Program-made: the position numbers and the translations under genes
The notes under the pieces: generated by a model
Told to the model about the DNA's origin: nothing
Seen by the model: only the letters and a program-made list of their open reading frames with translations
The model's database searches: none
Source of the DNA: UBA10183 sp041653835
GTDB taxonomy: Bacteria; Omnitrophota; Gorgyraeia; Gorgyraeales; Gorgyraeaceae
Direction of reading: 5' to 3'
Length of the DNA: 18,008 bases
NCBI GenBank assembly: GCA_041653835.1
Contig: JBAZEP010000034.1
Span: 1-18,008 of the forward strand
Shown: one piece after another, positions 7,678-15,113 of the stretch
How the letters are laid out: every line of letters begins with the position of its first letter
How positions within the stretch are numbered: position 1 is the stretch's first letter

Positions 7678-8456
7678 GGGAACATGAAATAAAATAACGC
7701 CGTAAAAAGACAATCGGCCGCGATTATCAATATAAACGATATGACCACGGAGCGCGTCGTGGCCTTGCCCACGCCTTCTGCGCCGCCTTCGGTAGTAAAA
7801 CCCTCATAGCATGAAACTATACATATGATCACCGCGAATATCAAAGATTTAAAAAGCCCTGTGAACAGGTCCTTGAACGCCAGCGTATCGAATGTCATTT
7901 TCCAGTATATGGTGGAGCCTATCAGGAGTTTATAAACACCTATCAAATAACCCCCTACTATCCCTATGAAATCAGCGTAAGCCGTAAGCAGCGGGAGCAT
8001 TATACACAACGCGAGAAAACGCGGGGCAACAAGATATTTGACGGGGTTGGCTGCGAGCGTCCTCAACGCGTCTATCTGCTCGCTCACTTTCATGGTCCCG
8101 AGTTCCGCGGTTATACTGGCCCCTACCCTTCCAGCTATGACAAGCGCGGTCAGGACAGGGCCAAGTTCCCTCAGCATGGAAAGCGCCACAAGGCTGGATA
8201 TATACATCTGGGCGTTCATCTTTGTCAATTGATAAGCGCTCTGGAGCGCCAGCACCATGCCGGTAAAGAGCGCCACCATGAAAACTATGGGGAAGCTCAG
8301 TACGCCTACTTTATACATCTGGATAAACCATTCTTTTTTCCTGAAAGGCGGGACAAACAACTGGAATATCGTACCGACCATCAGGTTGAACGTACCGCCT
8401 ATATAAATAAAAAAGTTAAGCGCCTTTATCCCGAGCCTGTTTATCCAGTCTTTCAT
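7674..8456 (-). CDS. mlaE: MlaE-type phospholipid ABC transporter permease
   Basis: MlaE is the inner-membrane permease that works with MlaF and MlaD to move phospholipids between the inner and outer membranes. The 260-residue protein has an amphipathic N-terminus and about five hydrophobic segments (near 12-34, 50-72, 146-178, 200-216 and 237-258). The family core is clear: LRELGPVLTALVIAGRVGAS (95-114), ELGTMKVSEQIDAL (118-131) and CYEGFTTEGGAEGVGKATT (216-234). AGGGGA lies four bases before the start. It follows the TamB-like gene by 15 bases and overlaps ruvC by four. Its partners mlaF and mlaD are present in the same cluster but separated from it by ruvCAB. Confidence 0.95.
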   Translation of the reverse strand: MKDWINRLGIKALNFFIYIGGTFNLMVGTIFQLFVPPFRKKEWFIQMYKVGVLSFPIVFMVALFTGMVLALQSAYQLTKMNAQMYISSLVALSMLRELGPVLTALVIAGRVGASITAELGTMKVSEQIDALRTLAANPVKYLVAPRFLALCIMLPLLTAYADFIGIVGGYLIGVYKLLIGSTIYWKMTFDTLAFKDLFTGLFKSLIFAVIICIVSCYEGFTTEGGAEGVGKATTRSVVISFILIIAADCLFTALFYFMFP

Positions 8457-8471
8457 GATTTCCCCTGCTCC

Positions 8472-9464
8472 CTAAAATTTCCTTTTATGTTCCACTCCGA
8501 AAAATTCCTCGTTCTCTTTCAGTTTCATCTGCAATGCCTGGCCATTCTCCATCTTATATTCCAGGCTCATCTCGTCCATGTTCTCCCTTTTCTGGTAAGG
8601 GGGCAGTTCTTCCCTGGCGAATGTCCTGAAACCGATAGAAACATTGTCCCCGATATCCTTGATCATCTTAAGGCTGTCCACGCCTTCTTTGCTTATGTCC
8701 CAGCCATCCCAGACTATGGTCTTCATGTCGGACTTGACCTTTATGCCGCTCAAGAGGCCGGGACCCGATATGTTCCTGAGGTCAATATATCCTTCCATCG
8801 TAAAAACAGCCTGCGCCTGTTTGATCCTGGAATCCACGATGTTTATTATCGGCCCCGCGCCGTTGATCCTTATATCCGCGGAATCATACCATATCGGCCC
8901 TACCTTGCCCTGCCTGCCTCCTATAAAACCGCTCGACTCAAGGTTTTTGAGCGGCCCTTTTATATTTATAAGGCCGTTCATTATACCTGTTACCACCTCG
9001 GGCCTCTTCGCTTTCATGAGCAGCGCGATGTCCCTGAGGTTTGCCCTGATTATCTCAAAATAAACATTCGTCTCAAAAGGTTCTTTCAGGCCTATCGTGC
9101 CTTTTAACTGATATGCCTTCCCGACATTCAGCGAGTATATCTTCAACTCGTCTTTCGTAAGCTTGAAGAATATCTTCAACTCCGGCAGCGCCTTCGAATC
9201 CAGCGTCATATTGCTCGAATAAAGCTTGCCGGCCAGGGTTTTATCTTCCAGCACCCTGGCTTTTAAAATAATATAGCCCGAAAGAAAGGCGCCTTTGATG
9301 TCCAGTTTATCTATCTTCAACTCCGAAACCAGGTTCCTGGCGCCGGAAAGATAGAGATTAAAAGATACCGCCTTATCGATCCCGGGATCCAACGCAAAGG
9401 CGTCAAGCGCGCTAATAAAACTTAAAACCGCGCCAAGCGCCATGATCTTAAAACCGCGCTTCAT
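8472..9464 (-). CDS. Secreted TamB/AsmA-like protein, short form
   Basis: The protein has 330 residues. A Sec signal peptide is likely at 1-25, ending AFA before LDPG. The rest is rich in alternating hydrophobic/polar strands. The middle (about 160-230) has the repetitive beta pattern of TamB/AsmA proteins: GLINIKGPLKNLESSGFIG, then IRINGAGPIINIVDSRIKQ and FTMEGYIDLRNISGPG. The C-terminus (SLEYKMENGQALQMKLKENE...HKRKF) looks like the end of the TamB DUF490 domain, which is strand-rich and ends in an aromatic residue. TamB itself is over 1,200 residues, so this would be a single small module. Large relatives bridge the periplasm and carry lipids. Lying directly before mlaE, it could serve the same route; this is inference. 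Its start overlaps the clpC stop as ATGA. Family assignment is by eye. Confidence 0.6.
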   Translation of the reverse strand: MKRGFKIMALGAVLSFISALDAFALDPGIDKAVSFNLYLSGARNLVSELKIDKLDIKGAFLSGYIILKARVLEDKTLAGKLYSSNMTLDSKALPELKIFFKLTKDELKIYSLNVGKAYQLKGTIGLKEPFETNVYFEIIRANLRDIALLMKAKRPEVVTGIMNGLINIKGPLKNLESSGFIGGRQGKVGPIWYDSADIRINGAGPIINIVDSRIKQAQAVFTMEGYIDLRNISGPGLLSGIKVKSDMKTIVWDGWDISKEGVDSLKMIKDIGDNVSIGFRTFAREELPPYQKRENMDEMSLEYKMENGQALQMKLKENEEFFGVEHKRKF

Positions 9465-11938
9465 TTAAATACAAGCCTTCCGTTTTCCGCCGCACCTGTC
9501 ACCGGCTTTCCTTTTTGCAGGCGCTTCGATATGATCTCTTCCGCCAGGGGATCTTCAACAAGGCGCTGTATGGTGCGTTTCAAAGGCCTCGCGCCGAACA
9601 CAGGGTCAAAACCTTTTTCTATCAAAAGGTCCTTCGCCGACTGGTCAAGGCTTATAATTACATCCTGTTCCTTCAGTCTTTTTTTGACTTCTTCCATCTC
9701 TATCTCTATTATCTTATAGAGATCTTCTTTTGTAAGGGGATGGAACACTATGGTATCATCGATCCTGTTTAAAAATTCCGGCTTGAAAGTTTTTTTGACC
9801 TGGTCGAGGAGCCTTTCCTTCATATCCTTGTAAGTGACTTCCTGGCTTTCTGATTTGAAACCAAGCGAGCCGCTCTTCCTGAATATCTCGGCCCCGACGT
9901 TAGAGGTCATTATGAGTATGGTATTCCTGAAATCCACTTTCCTGCCGAAACTGTCTGTCAGGCGGCCGTCTTCCAATACCTGCAGAAGGATATTGAATAC
10001 GTCAGGATGCGCCTTTTCTATTTCATCGAGCAGTACCACGGAATACGGCCTGCGCCTTACTTTTTCGGTAAGCTGTCCGCCTTCTTCATAGCCCACATAC
10101 CCGGGAGGAGCGCCGACAAGCCTTGAGACATTGAATTTCTCCATGTACTCGGACATGTCAAGCTGTATAAGCGCGTTTTCATCGCCGAACATGAAGTCCG
10201 CGAGGACCCTGCCGAGATGGGTCTTGCCCACGCCCGTGGGGCCCAGGAATATAAAAGAACCTATGGGCCTTTTGGGGTCTTTTATGCCCGCGCGCGAACG
10301 CCTTACCGCGTGAGCGATGGCGTTTATGGCCTCGTCCTGGCCTATGATCTTTTCGTGTAATTCCTCTTCCATCTTCATCAGCCTCTCGGATTCTTTTTCC
10401 TCGAGCCTGAAGATAGGTATGCCTGTCCATTTAGAGACTATGTTGGCGATCATCTCCTCGTCAACCTTGGGCTTGGCCTCCATCCTGGATTTTTTCCATT
10501 CCTCGCGCACCTTATCCAGCTTGGCGCGCGCCTTTTTCTCATCATCCCTGAGATTGGCGGCCTTTTCGAAATCCTGGTTCTTTATCGCGGAATCTTTTTC
10601 CTTGTGTATGTTCTCTATCTCGCGCTCCATGTCCTTTATTTCCTGCGGAGCGGTCATGATGGAAAGCCTGGCCTTGGCGCCTGCCTCGTCTATAAGATCG
10701 ATCGCCTTGTCCGGCAGGAACCTTCCCGCGATGTACCTGTCCGAGAACTTGGCCGCCGCTTCCACCGCGTCATCCGTAATTTCTACTTTATGATGGGCTT
10801 CATACCTGTCCCTCAGGCCTTTCAATATCTGGATAGTTTCATCCACGCTGGGCGGATCTACCATTATTGTCTGGAAGCGCCTTTCGAGCGCGGCGTCTTT
10901 TTCTATATTTTTCCTGTATTCGTCCAGCGTGGTAGCGCCTATACACTGTATCTCGCCTCTTGAAAGAGCGGGCTTTAGTATATTGGACGCGTCTATAGCG
11001 CCTTCGGCGCCGCCCGCGCCTACCAGCGTGTGCAATTCATCGATGAAAATAATAACGTTCTCGGACCTTTTTATCTCGTCCATTACCGCTTTTATCCTCT
11101 CCTCGAATTGCCCCCTGTATTTCGTACCCGCTACCATAAGCGCGAGGTCAAGTATTATAACCCTCTTATCTTTTAATATCTCGGGTATATCGCCTTTTAT
11201 TATCTTCTGCGCCAGGCCTTCCACTATCGCGGTCTTGCCGACACCCGCTTCTCCCAGGAGCACGGGATTATTTTTAGTACGCCTCGAAAGTATCTGTATG
11301 ACCCTTTCTATCTCGTTCTCCCTGCCTATCACGGGATCCAGCTTATTGTCGCGCGCGAGCAGGGTAAGATTCCTCCCGAACGCGTCAAGCGCCGGTGTCT
11401 TGGAGCCGCCCTGCCTCTGCTGCGGACCCTGTCCTCCGCCGCCTCCGCCCTGTCCCTGCCCCTGTCCGGGCTGTTGGGGACCGCCGAAACCCGGCTGTAT
11501 ATTGGAGCCTAAAAGCTCGGCTATTTCCTCCCTGACCTTGTTCAGGTCAAGCCCGAGATTAGCAAGGACCTGGGACGCGACACCTTCGCCTTCTTTTATA
11601 AGGCCCAATAAAATGTGTTCAGTGCCTATATAGTTATGTCCCAACGCCCTGGCCTCTTCACTCGAAAGTTCTATCACCTTTTTGGCTGTAGGCGTAAAAG
11701 GTATATCGCCAGACACGACCGTAGGCGGCCCGGGTTTCACGATCTTCTCTATCTCCATGCGTATCTGCTGGAGATTCAGGCCGAGTTTCTGGAGCACGAC
11801 CGCTGCCACGCCCTCGCCTTCCCTTAAAAGGCCAAGCAGGATATGCTCAGTGCCTATATAATCATGATTAAACCTCTTCGCCTCTTCCTTTGCCAGGATT
11901 ATTACTTTTCTCGCGCGTTCCGTAAACCTGTTAAACAT
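9461..11938 (-). CDS. clpC: ClpC AAA+ unfoldase, ATPase of the ClpCP protease
   Basis: ClpC unfolds proteins and feeds them to ClpP; in Gram-positives it recognises substrates marked by arginine phosphorylation. The 825-residue protein is complete. It has two N-terminal Clp repeats (about 3-67 and 80-143, each with YIGTEHILLGL) and a flexible Gly/Gln/Pro-rich linker (145-179). NBD1 has Walker A GEAGVGKT (229-236) and Walker B FIDE. A UVR-containing middle domain (about 435-482) follows. NBD2 has Walker A GPTGVGKT (566-573) and Walker B LLDE. The loop tripeptide LGF at 692-694 is the ClpP-docking element, so a partner ClpP is expected outside this window. TAGGAGGA precedes the start at good spacing. 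It follows mcsB by 15 bases, as in Gram-positive operons. Confidence 0.97.
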   Translation of the reverse strand: MFNRFTERARKVIILAKEEAKRFNHDYIGTEHILLGLLREGEGVAAVVLQKLGLNLQQIRMEIEKIVKPGPPTVVSGDIPFTPTAKKVIELSSEEARALGHNYIGTEHILLGLIKEGEGVASQVLANLGLDLNKVREEIAELLGSNIQPGFGGPQQPGQGQGQGGGGGGQGPQQRQGGSKTPALDAFGRNLTLLARDNKLDPVIGRENEIERVIQILSRRTKNNPVLLGEAGVGKTAIVEGLAQKIIKGDIPEILKDKRVIILDLALMVAGTKYRGQFEERIKAVMDEIKRSENVIIFIDELHTLVGAGGAEGAIDASNILKPALSRGEIQCIGATTLDEYRKNIEKDAALERRFQTIMVDPPSVDETIQILKGLRDRYEAHHKVEITDDAVEAAAKFSDRYIAGRFLPDKAIDLIDEAGAKARLSIMTAPQEIKDMEREIENIHKEKDSAIKNQDFEKAANLRDDEKKARAKLDKVREEWKKSRMEAKPKVDEEMIANIVSKWTGIPIFRLEEKESERLMKMEEELHEKIIGQDEAINAIAHAVRRSRAGIKDPKRPIGSFIFLGPTGVGKTHLGRVLADFMFGDENALIQLDMSEYMEKFNVSRLVGAPPGYVGYEEGGQLTEKVRRRPYSVVLLDEIEKAHPDVFNILLQVLEDGRLTDSFGRKVDFRNTILIMTSNVGAEIFRKSGSLGFKSESQEVTYKDMKERLLDQVKKTFKPEFLNRIDDTIVFHPLTKEDLYKIIEIEMEEVKKRLKEQDVIISLDQSAKDLLIEKGFDPVFGARPLKRTIQRLVEDPLAEEIISKRLQKGKPVTGAAENGRLVFK

Positions 11939-11953
11939 GACACATTCCTCCTA

Positions 11954-13006
11954 TCAATTGTTCCCTATCTTTTTCCTGATTATCTCCGCCCTCTTGACAT
12001 CTCTTTGGTTGGGTCCGAGTTTTTTCTTCTCGAGCTTCTGGAGATGAGCGGGCTGGGTTATCACAAAAAGCTCATTTATAAGCGCCCTGTCCAATTGTTT
12101 TATCACTCCCAGGTCAACGCCGAGCCTCACGAGCGAAAGAAGGTCTATGGTCTCATTGCTTGTTATTATATGCGCGCTCTTGAGCGTGCCGTACGCCCGC
12201 CATATCCTGTCCTCGAGCGCTTCCCTGTTCTGCGCAATAAGGGTTTCACGCGCCGCCTGTTCATGTTCTATGATCTGTTTTATTATCCTTTCTATGTTGT
12301 CGATAATGTCTTCTTCCTTATGGCCCAGCGAAACCTGGTTGGATATCTGGAAAAAATTACCGCTGGCCTCGGTGCCTTCGCCGTAGAGGCCGCGCGCGGT
12401 CAGGCTCAATTTAGTGATAGCCTGCAGTACCTTTCCGATTTGTTTCGTCATTACAAGCGACGGCAGGTGCACCATTACAGACGCCCTCATGCCGGTCCCC
12501 GCATTTGTCGGGCAGGCGGTAAGATACCCGAAATCCACGGAATACGCGAAATCCAGGACATTACCTAGTTCTGTGTCGATATCGTTCAATATCTGCCACG
12601 CCTCTTTCAGATTGAATCCGGATTTCATGACCTGCATGCGCAGATGATCTTCTTCGTTGATCATTATGCTTATGATCTCGTCCGGGCCCACGCACAGGCC
12701 TTTATTTTCCGCGTCTATCATATGCTCCTTGCTCATGAGATGTCTTTCAACAAGGAATTGTTTATCTATCGGGTCCAGCTCCCCTATCTTCAGGCACAAT
12801 GAATCTTTCAATTTTTTGACGGTCAGGATGCTGTCCTTTACCGTATTCAGGACAGTTTCCTGTTCTTTCTTGCTCGCCCAGTGCGCGAAAGGATAATCCG
12901 CCAGGTTCCTCGCGAGCCTTACCCTTGAAGACATGACTATGTCACAGCCTGGCCCGGAGCACTTTACCCATTCTCCCGTATTATTCAATAAGTCGTCCAG
13001 TGTCAT
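11954..13006 (-). CDS. mcsB: Protein-arginine kinase McsB
   Basis: McsB transfers phosphate from ATP to arginine side chains of proteins, marking them for ClpCP. The 350-residue protein keeps what is needed for activity. It has the nucleotide-binding SSRVRLARN (26-34), the catalytic-loop NEEDH (118-121 and following), the CPTNAGTG loop with catalytic cysteine C165, RASVMVHLP (174-182) and GEGTEASGNFFQISNQ (209-224). The RDVKRA motif at 335-340 corresponds to the phosphoarginine-binding regulatory site known from Gram-positive McsB. It should therefore be an active kinase and not a degenerate creatine-kinase relative. AAAGGAG precedes the start by seven bases. It follows mcsA by 11 bases and precedes clpC. 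No ctsR lies upstream. Confidence 0.97.
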   Translation of the reverse strand: MTLDDLLNNTGEWVKCSGPGCDIVMSSRVRLARNLADYPFAHWASKKEQETVLNTVKDSILTVKKLKDSLCLKIGELDPIDKQFLVERHLMSKEHMIDAENKGLCVGPDEIISIMINEEDHLRMQVMKSGFNLKEAWQILNDIDTELGNVLDFAYSVDFGYLTACPTNAGTGMRASVMVHLPSLVMTKQIGKVLQAITKLSLTARGLYGEGTEASGNFFQISNQVSLGHKEEDIIDNIERIIKQIIEHEQAARETLIAQNREALEDRIWRAYGTLKSAHIITSNETIDLLSLVRLGVDLGVIKQLDRALINELFVITQPAHLQKLEKKKLGPNQRDVKRAEIIRKKIGNN

Positions 13007-13017
13007 GCAAATCTCCT

Positions 13018-13521
13018 TTATGCCTTATTATTTTTCTTTTCGATCTCTCTTATAGCGTCCCGCAATTTGGCGGCCTCTTCGAAATTCTCGCTCTGCACGG
13101 CCCTCTGCAGTTTTTCTTTCAGGACTTCCAATTCATTTTTCGCCTTGACCGCCCTGGCTGCCTTTTTAGGAGATTTGCCGTAATGCTGGGTCGAACCGTG
13201 TATCCTTTTTAAAAGCGGCACCAGCGCGTCCTTAAAAGCCGTGTAACATTCCCCGCAGCCAAGCCTTCCTATTTTTTTGAAATCCTCATAAGTAAGGCCG
13301 CACTTCGGGCATTTAAGTTTGGTGTCAGCCTTGGTCTTGCTGAACTGCGTGCCGAGGTCCGCGAGGCCCGCCAATAGGTCGGAAAGCCCGAAATGGCTTT
13401 CCATCTGGGCGCCTTTTTTCTGGGCGCATTCCTCACACAAATGCAATTCGGTTATCTGGTCATCTATTATTTCCGTGAGATGCACGGTAGCCTGATTTTT
13501 ACCGCATATATTACATACCAT
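13018..13521 (-). CDS. mcsA: McsA, zinc-binding activator of McsB
   Basis: McsA activates the arginine kinase McsB and helps couple it to ClpC. The 167-residue protein has four CxxC pairs that would hold zinc: C3/C6, C29/C32, C71/C74 and C89/C92. A C-terminal UVR motif follows at about 129-163 (ELEVLKEKLQRAVQSENFEE...). That motif matches the ClpC middle domain in type, as expected for a partner. GGAGG six bases upstream fixes the start at 13521. This Shine-Dalgarno begins right at the edge of a perfect 28-base palindrome, so access to it may be affected by folding. In Bacillus mcsA follows ctsR; here it follows an aminotransferase gene. Confidence 0.96.
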   Translation of the reverse strand: MVCNICGKNQATVHLTEIIDDQITELHLCEECAQKKGAQMESHFGLSDLLAGLADLGTQFSKTKADTKLKCPKCGLTYEDFKKIGRLGCGECYTAFKDALVPLLKRIHGSTQHYGKSPKKAARAVKAKNELEVLKEKLQRAVQSENFEEAAKLRDAIREIEKKNNKA

Positions 13522-13533
13522 GATTATGCCTCC

Positions 13534-13561
13534 TGCAGGGCGGATAATTATCCGCCCTGCA
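13534..13561. promoter_or_regulatory. Perfect 28-base palindrome upstream of mcsA
   Basis: The 28 bases read identically on both strands. Each half begins TGCAGGGCGGATAA and the centre is AATT. As RNA it would make a GC-rich hairpin of about 12 bp with a four-base loop, placed between the ilvE-like stop and the mcsA Shine-Dalgarno. No run of T follows on either side, so it is not a normal terminator. It matches neither the CIRCE element (GAGTGCTAA type) nor the CtsR operator (AGTCAAA direct repeats) as I know them. Possible roles are an mRNA-processing or stabilising hairpin, control of mcsA translation, a two-fold symmetric operator, or a dispersed palindromic repeat. Confidence 0.75.
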
Positions 13562-13569
13562 ATCGTTAT

Positions 13570-14442
13570 TTAATATTTTATACCTTCTGTCTTTGTCAGT
13601 TTCCTGAATTCCTTCATCAATCCCAGCGTAGTATTTCCGGGCTTGCCGTCTCCGATGATCCTTTTATCAAGACACACGACAGGTATGATCTCCGCGGCAG
13701 TGCCTGTAAGGAAACATTCATCCGCCGTGAATATGTTATGCCTTGTTATGATCTCTTCTTTCACTGCCATGCCTTTTTTCGCGGCAACCTCCATGACTGA
13801 AGCCCTTGTTATGCCTTTAAGCAGTCCGAGGTATGCCGGCGGAGTGAAGAGATTATTACCTTTGACGATAAAGATATTGTCTCCGGTGCATTCCGCCACA
13901 TAACCCTGGGAAGTAAACATCAGCGCCTCTTCGCAGCCTGAGTTCAAGGCCTCTATCTTAGCCAGGATATTATTCAGGTAGTTCAGGGATTTGATCTGGG
14001 GGTTGCACGCCTCAGGAAGATTCCTGGGCGTAGGCACAGTGATAATACTCAGACCCTCCCTGCACAATTTTTCAGGATAGAGTTTTATAACATCAGTTAT
14101 GATTATAATGGACGCGGACTTACATTTCCTCGGATCCAATCCCAGATCACCCACGCCCCTGGTAACTATAAGCCTGATGTAGGCGTTATCCAGGTTGTTC
14201 AGCTTAAGCGTCTCAACGACCGCTTTCATCATGTCCTTTTTAGAAATAGGGATATTAAGCATAATGCCCTGACCCGACTCGTAGAGCCTGTCTATGTGTT
14301 CCTTTAATTTGAAAACAAGCCTGTCGTACGAGCGTATGCCCTCGAACACGCCGTCTCCGTATAAAAGCCCGTGGTCAAAGACAGATATCCTGGCCTGGTC
14401 TTTTTCAAAATACTCACCGTTGATATAGACTTTCAATCCCAT
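13570..14442 (-). CDS. ilvE: Class IV PLP aminotransferase, probably branched-chain amino acid transaminase
   Basis: This fold-type IV enzyme uses pyridoxal phosphate, most likely to interconvert Leu/Ile/Val and their keto acids in the cytoplasm. The 290-residue protein has the N-terminal INGEYF and DHGLLYGDGVFEGIRSY (23-39). The PLP lysine is K151 in IKSLNYLNNILAK, the conserved glutamate is E184 in AECTGDNIF, and FLTGTAAEIIPV is at 244-255. D-amino-acid aminotransferase and aminodeoxychorismate lyase share this fold. The LYGDGVFEGIRSY and KSLNYLNN wording favours IlvE, but substrate is not certain. The start overlaps the end of lolD by 10 bases, and its GGGAGG Shine-Dalgarno lies inside lolD. 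It has no obvious metabolic link to either neighbour. Confidence 0.88.
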   Translation of the reverse strand: MGLKVYINGEYFEKDQARISVFDHGLLYGDGVFEGIRSYDRLVFKLKEHIDRLYESGQGIMLNIPISKKDMMKAVVETLKLNNLDNAYIRLIVTRGVGDLGLDPRKCKSASIIIITDVIKLYPEKLCREGLSIITVPTPRNLPEACNPQIKSLNYLNNILAKIEALNSGCEEALMFTSQGYVAECTGDNIFIVKGNNLFTPPAYLGLLKGITRASVMEVAAKKGMAVKEEIITRHNIFTADECFLTGTAAEIIPVVCLDKRIIGDGKPGNTTLGLMKEFRKLTKTEGIKY

Positions 14443-15113
14443 GACATCCTCCCGTCCTTCATTTCCACGATCCTGTGCGCCCTTCCCGCTATTTCTTTAT
14501 CGTGTGTAACTATTATGATCGCGGTTTTATTTTTTTTATTCAGGTTAAACAATATATTCAGTATTTCCTGCCCCATCTCGGAATCCAGGTTGCCCGTAGG
14601 CTCGTCACACAGGAGCACCTTAGGATTATTTATGAGCGCCCTCGCTATCGCTACCCTTTGCTGTTCTCCCCCGGAAAGCTCGGAAGGCCTGTGATGCATC
14701 CTCTTGGCAAGCCCCATATCTTCCAGCAGGACCTCGGCCCTGTTTTTTATTCCCTGCGCCTTGCGCCCGACAGCCGATGCCTTTATAAGCCCGGGCAAGG
14801 TAACATTTTCCAGCGCTGTAAACTCCGGCAAAAGGTGATAGAACTGGAACACAAAGCCTATCTTCTGATTCCTTGCCCTTGCTCTCTTTGAATCGTCCAG
14901 CGAATAAAAATCTGTCGTGTCCAGAAATACCTTGCCGGAATCAGGCTTATCTATCCCGCCCAGTATATGCAGGAGCGTTGATTTACCCGCTCCCGAAGGC
15001 CCTACTATGGCTATTACCTCATCTTTTTTCACTTCCAGGCTCACGCCTTTTAGAACATGCAGTTCCCGTTTACCGTCCTTGTATGTCTTATGAATATTGT
15101 CGGCTCGTAACAT
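14433..15113 (-). CDS. lolD: Lipoprotein-releasing ABC transporter ATP-binding protein
   Basis: LolD hydrolyses ATP on the inner face of the inner membrane to release lipoproteins bound for the outer membrane. The 226-residue protein has Walker A GPSGAGKS (38-45), Q-loop Q90 (FVFQFYHLLPEFTALENV), signature LSGGEQQR (146-153), Walker B LLCDEP with D170 and E171, and H204. FQFYHLLPEFTALENVTLP is characteristic of LolD within the LolD/MacB/FtsE group, and the adjacent lolC/E-type permease supports that choice. The start at 15113 follows a 77-base spacer with competing hairpins. The only purine-rich stretch that could serve as a Shine-Dalgarno (GAGAAG) lies inside one of those stems, so initiation may depend on RNA folding. 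Confidence 0.94.
   Translation of the reverse strand: MLRADNIHKTYKDGKRELHVLKGVSLEVKKDEVIAIVGPSGAGKSTLLHILGGIDKPDSGKVFLDTTDFYSLDDSKRARARNQKIGFVFQFYHLLPEFTALENVTLPGLIKASAVGRKAQGIKNRAEVLLEDMGLAKRMHHRPSELSGGEQQRVAIARALINNPKVLLCDEPTGNLDSEMGQEILNILFNLNKKNKTAIIIVTHDKEIAGRAHRIVEMKDGRMSWD

Noticed and set aside
8229..9107. Plus-strand open frame of 292 codons opposite mlaE and the TamB-like gene
   Set aside because: It lies wholly antisense to two well-supported genes, is rich in His, Tyr and Arg as antisense frames of this base composition tend to be, and resembles no family. It is a shadow frame.
11843..12568. Plus-strand open frame of 241 codons opposite the clpC start and mcsB
   Set aside because: It is antisense to strongly conserved coding sequence and to the clpC ribosome binding site. 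It has no own Shine-Dalgarno and no recognisable domain.
13534..13561. CIRCE or CtsR operator upstream of mcsA
   Set aside because: The sequence lacks the TTAGCACTC/GAGTGCTAA arms of CIRCE and the AGTCAAA repeats of CtsR sites. It is a different, uninterrupted palindrome.
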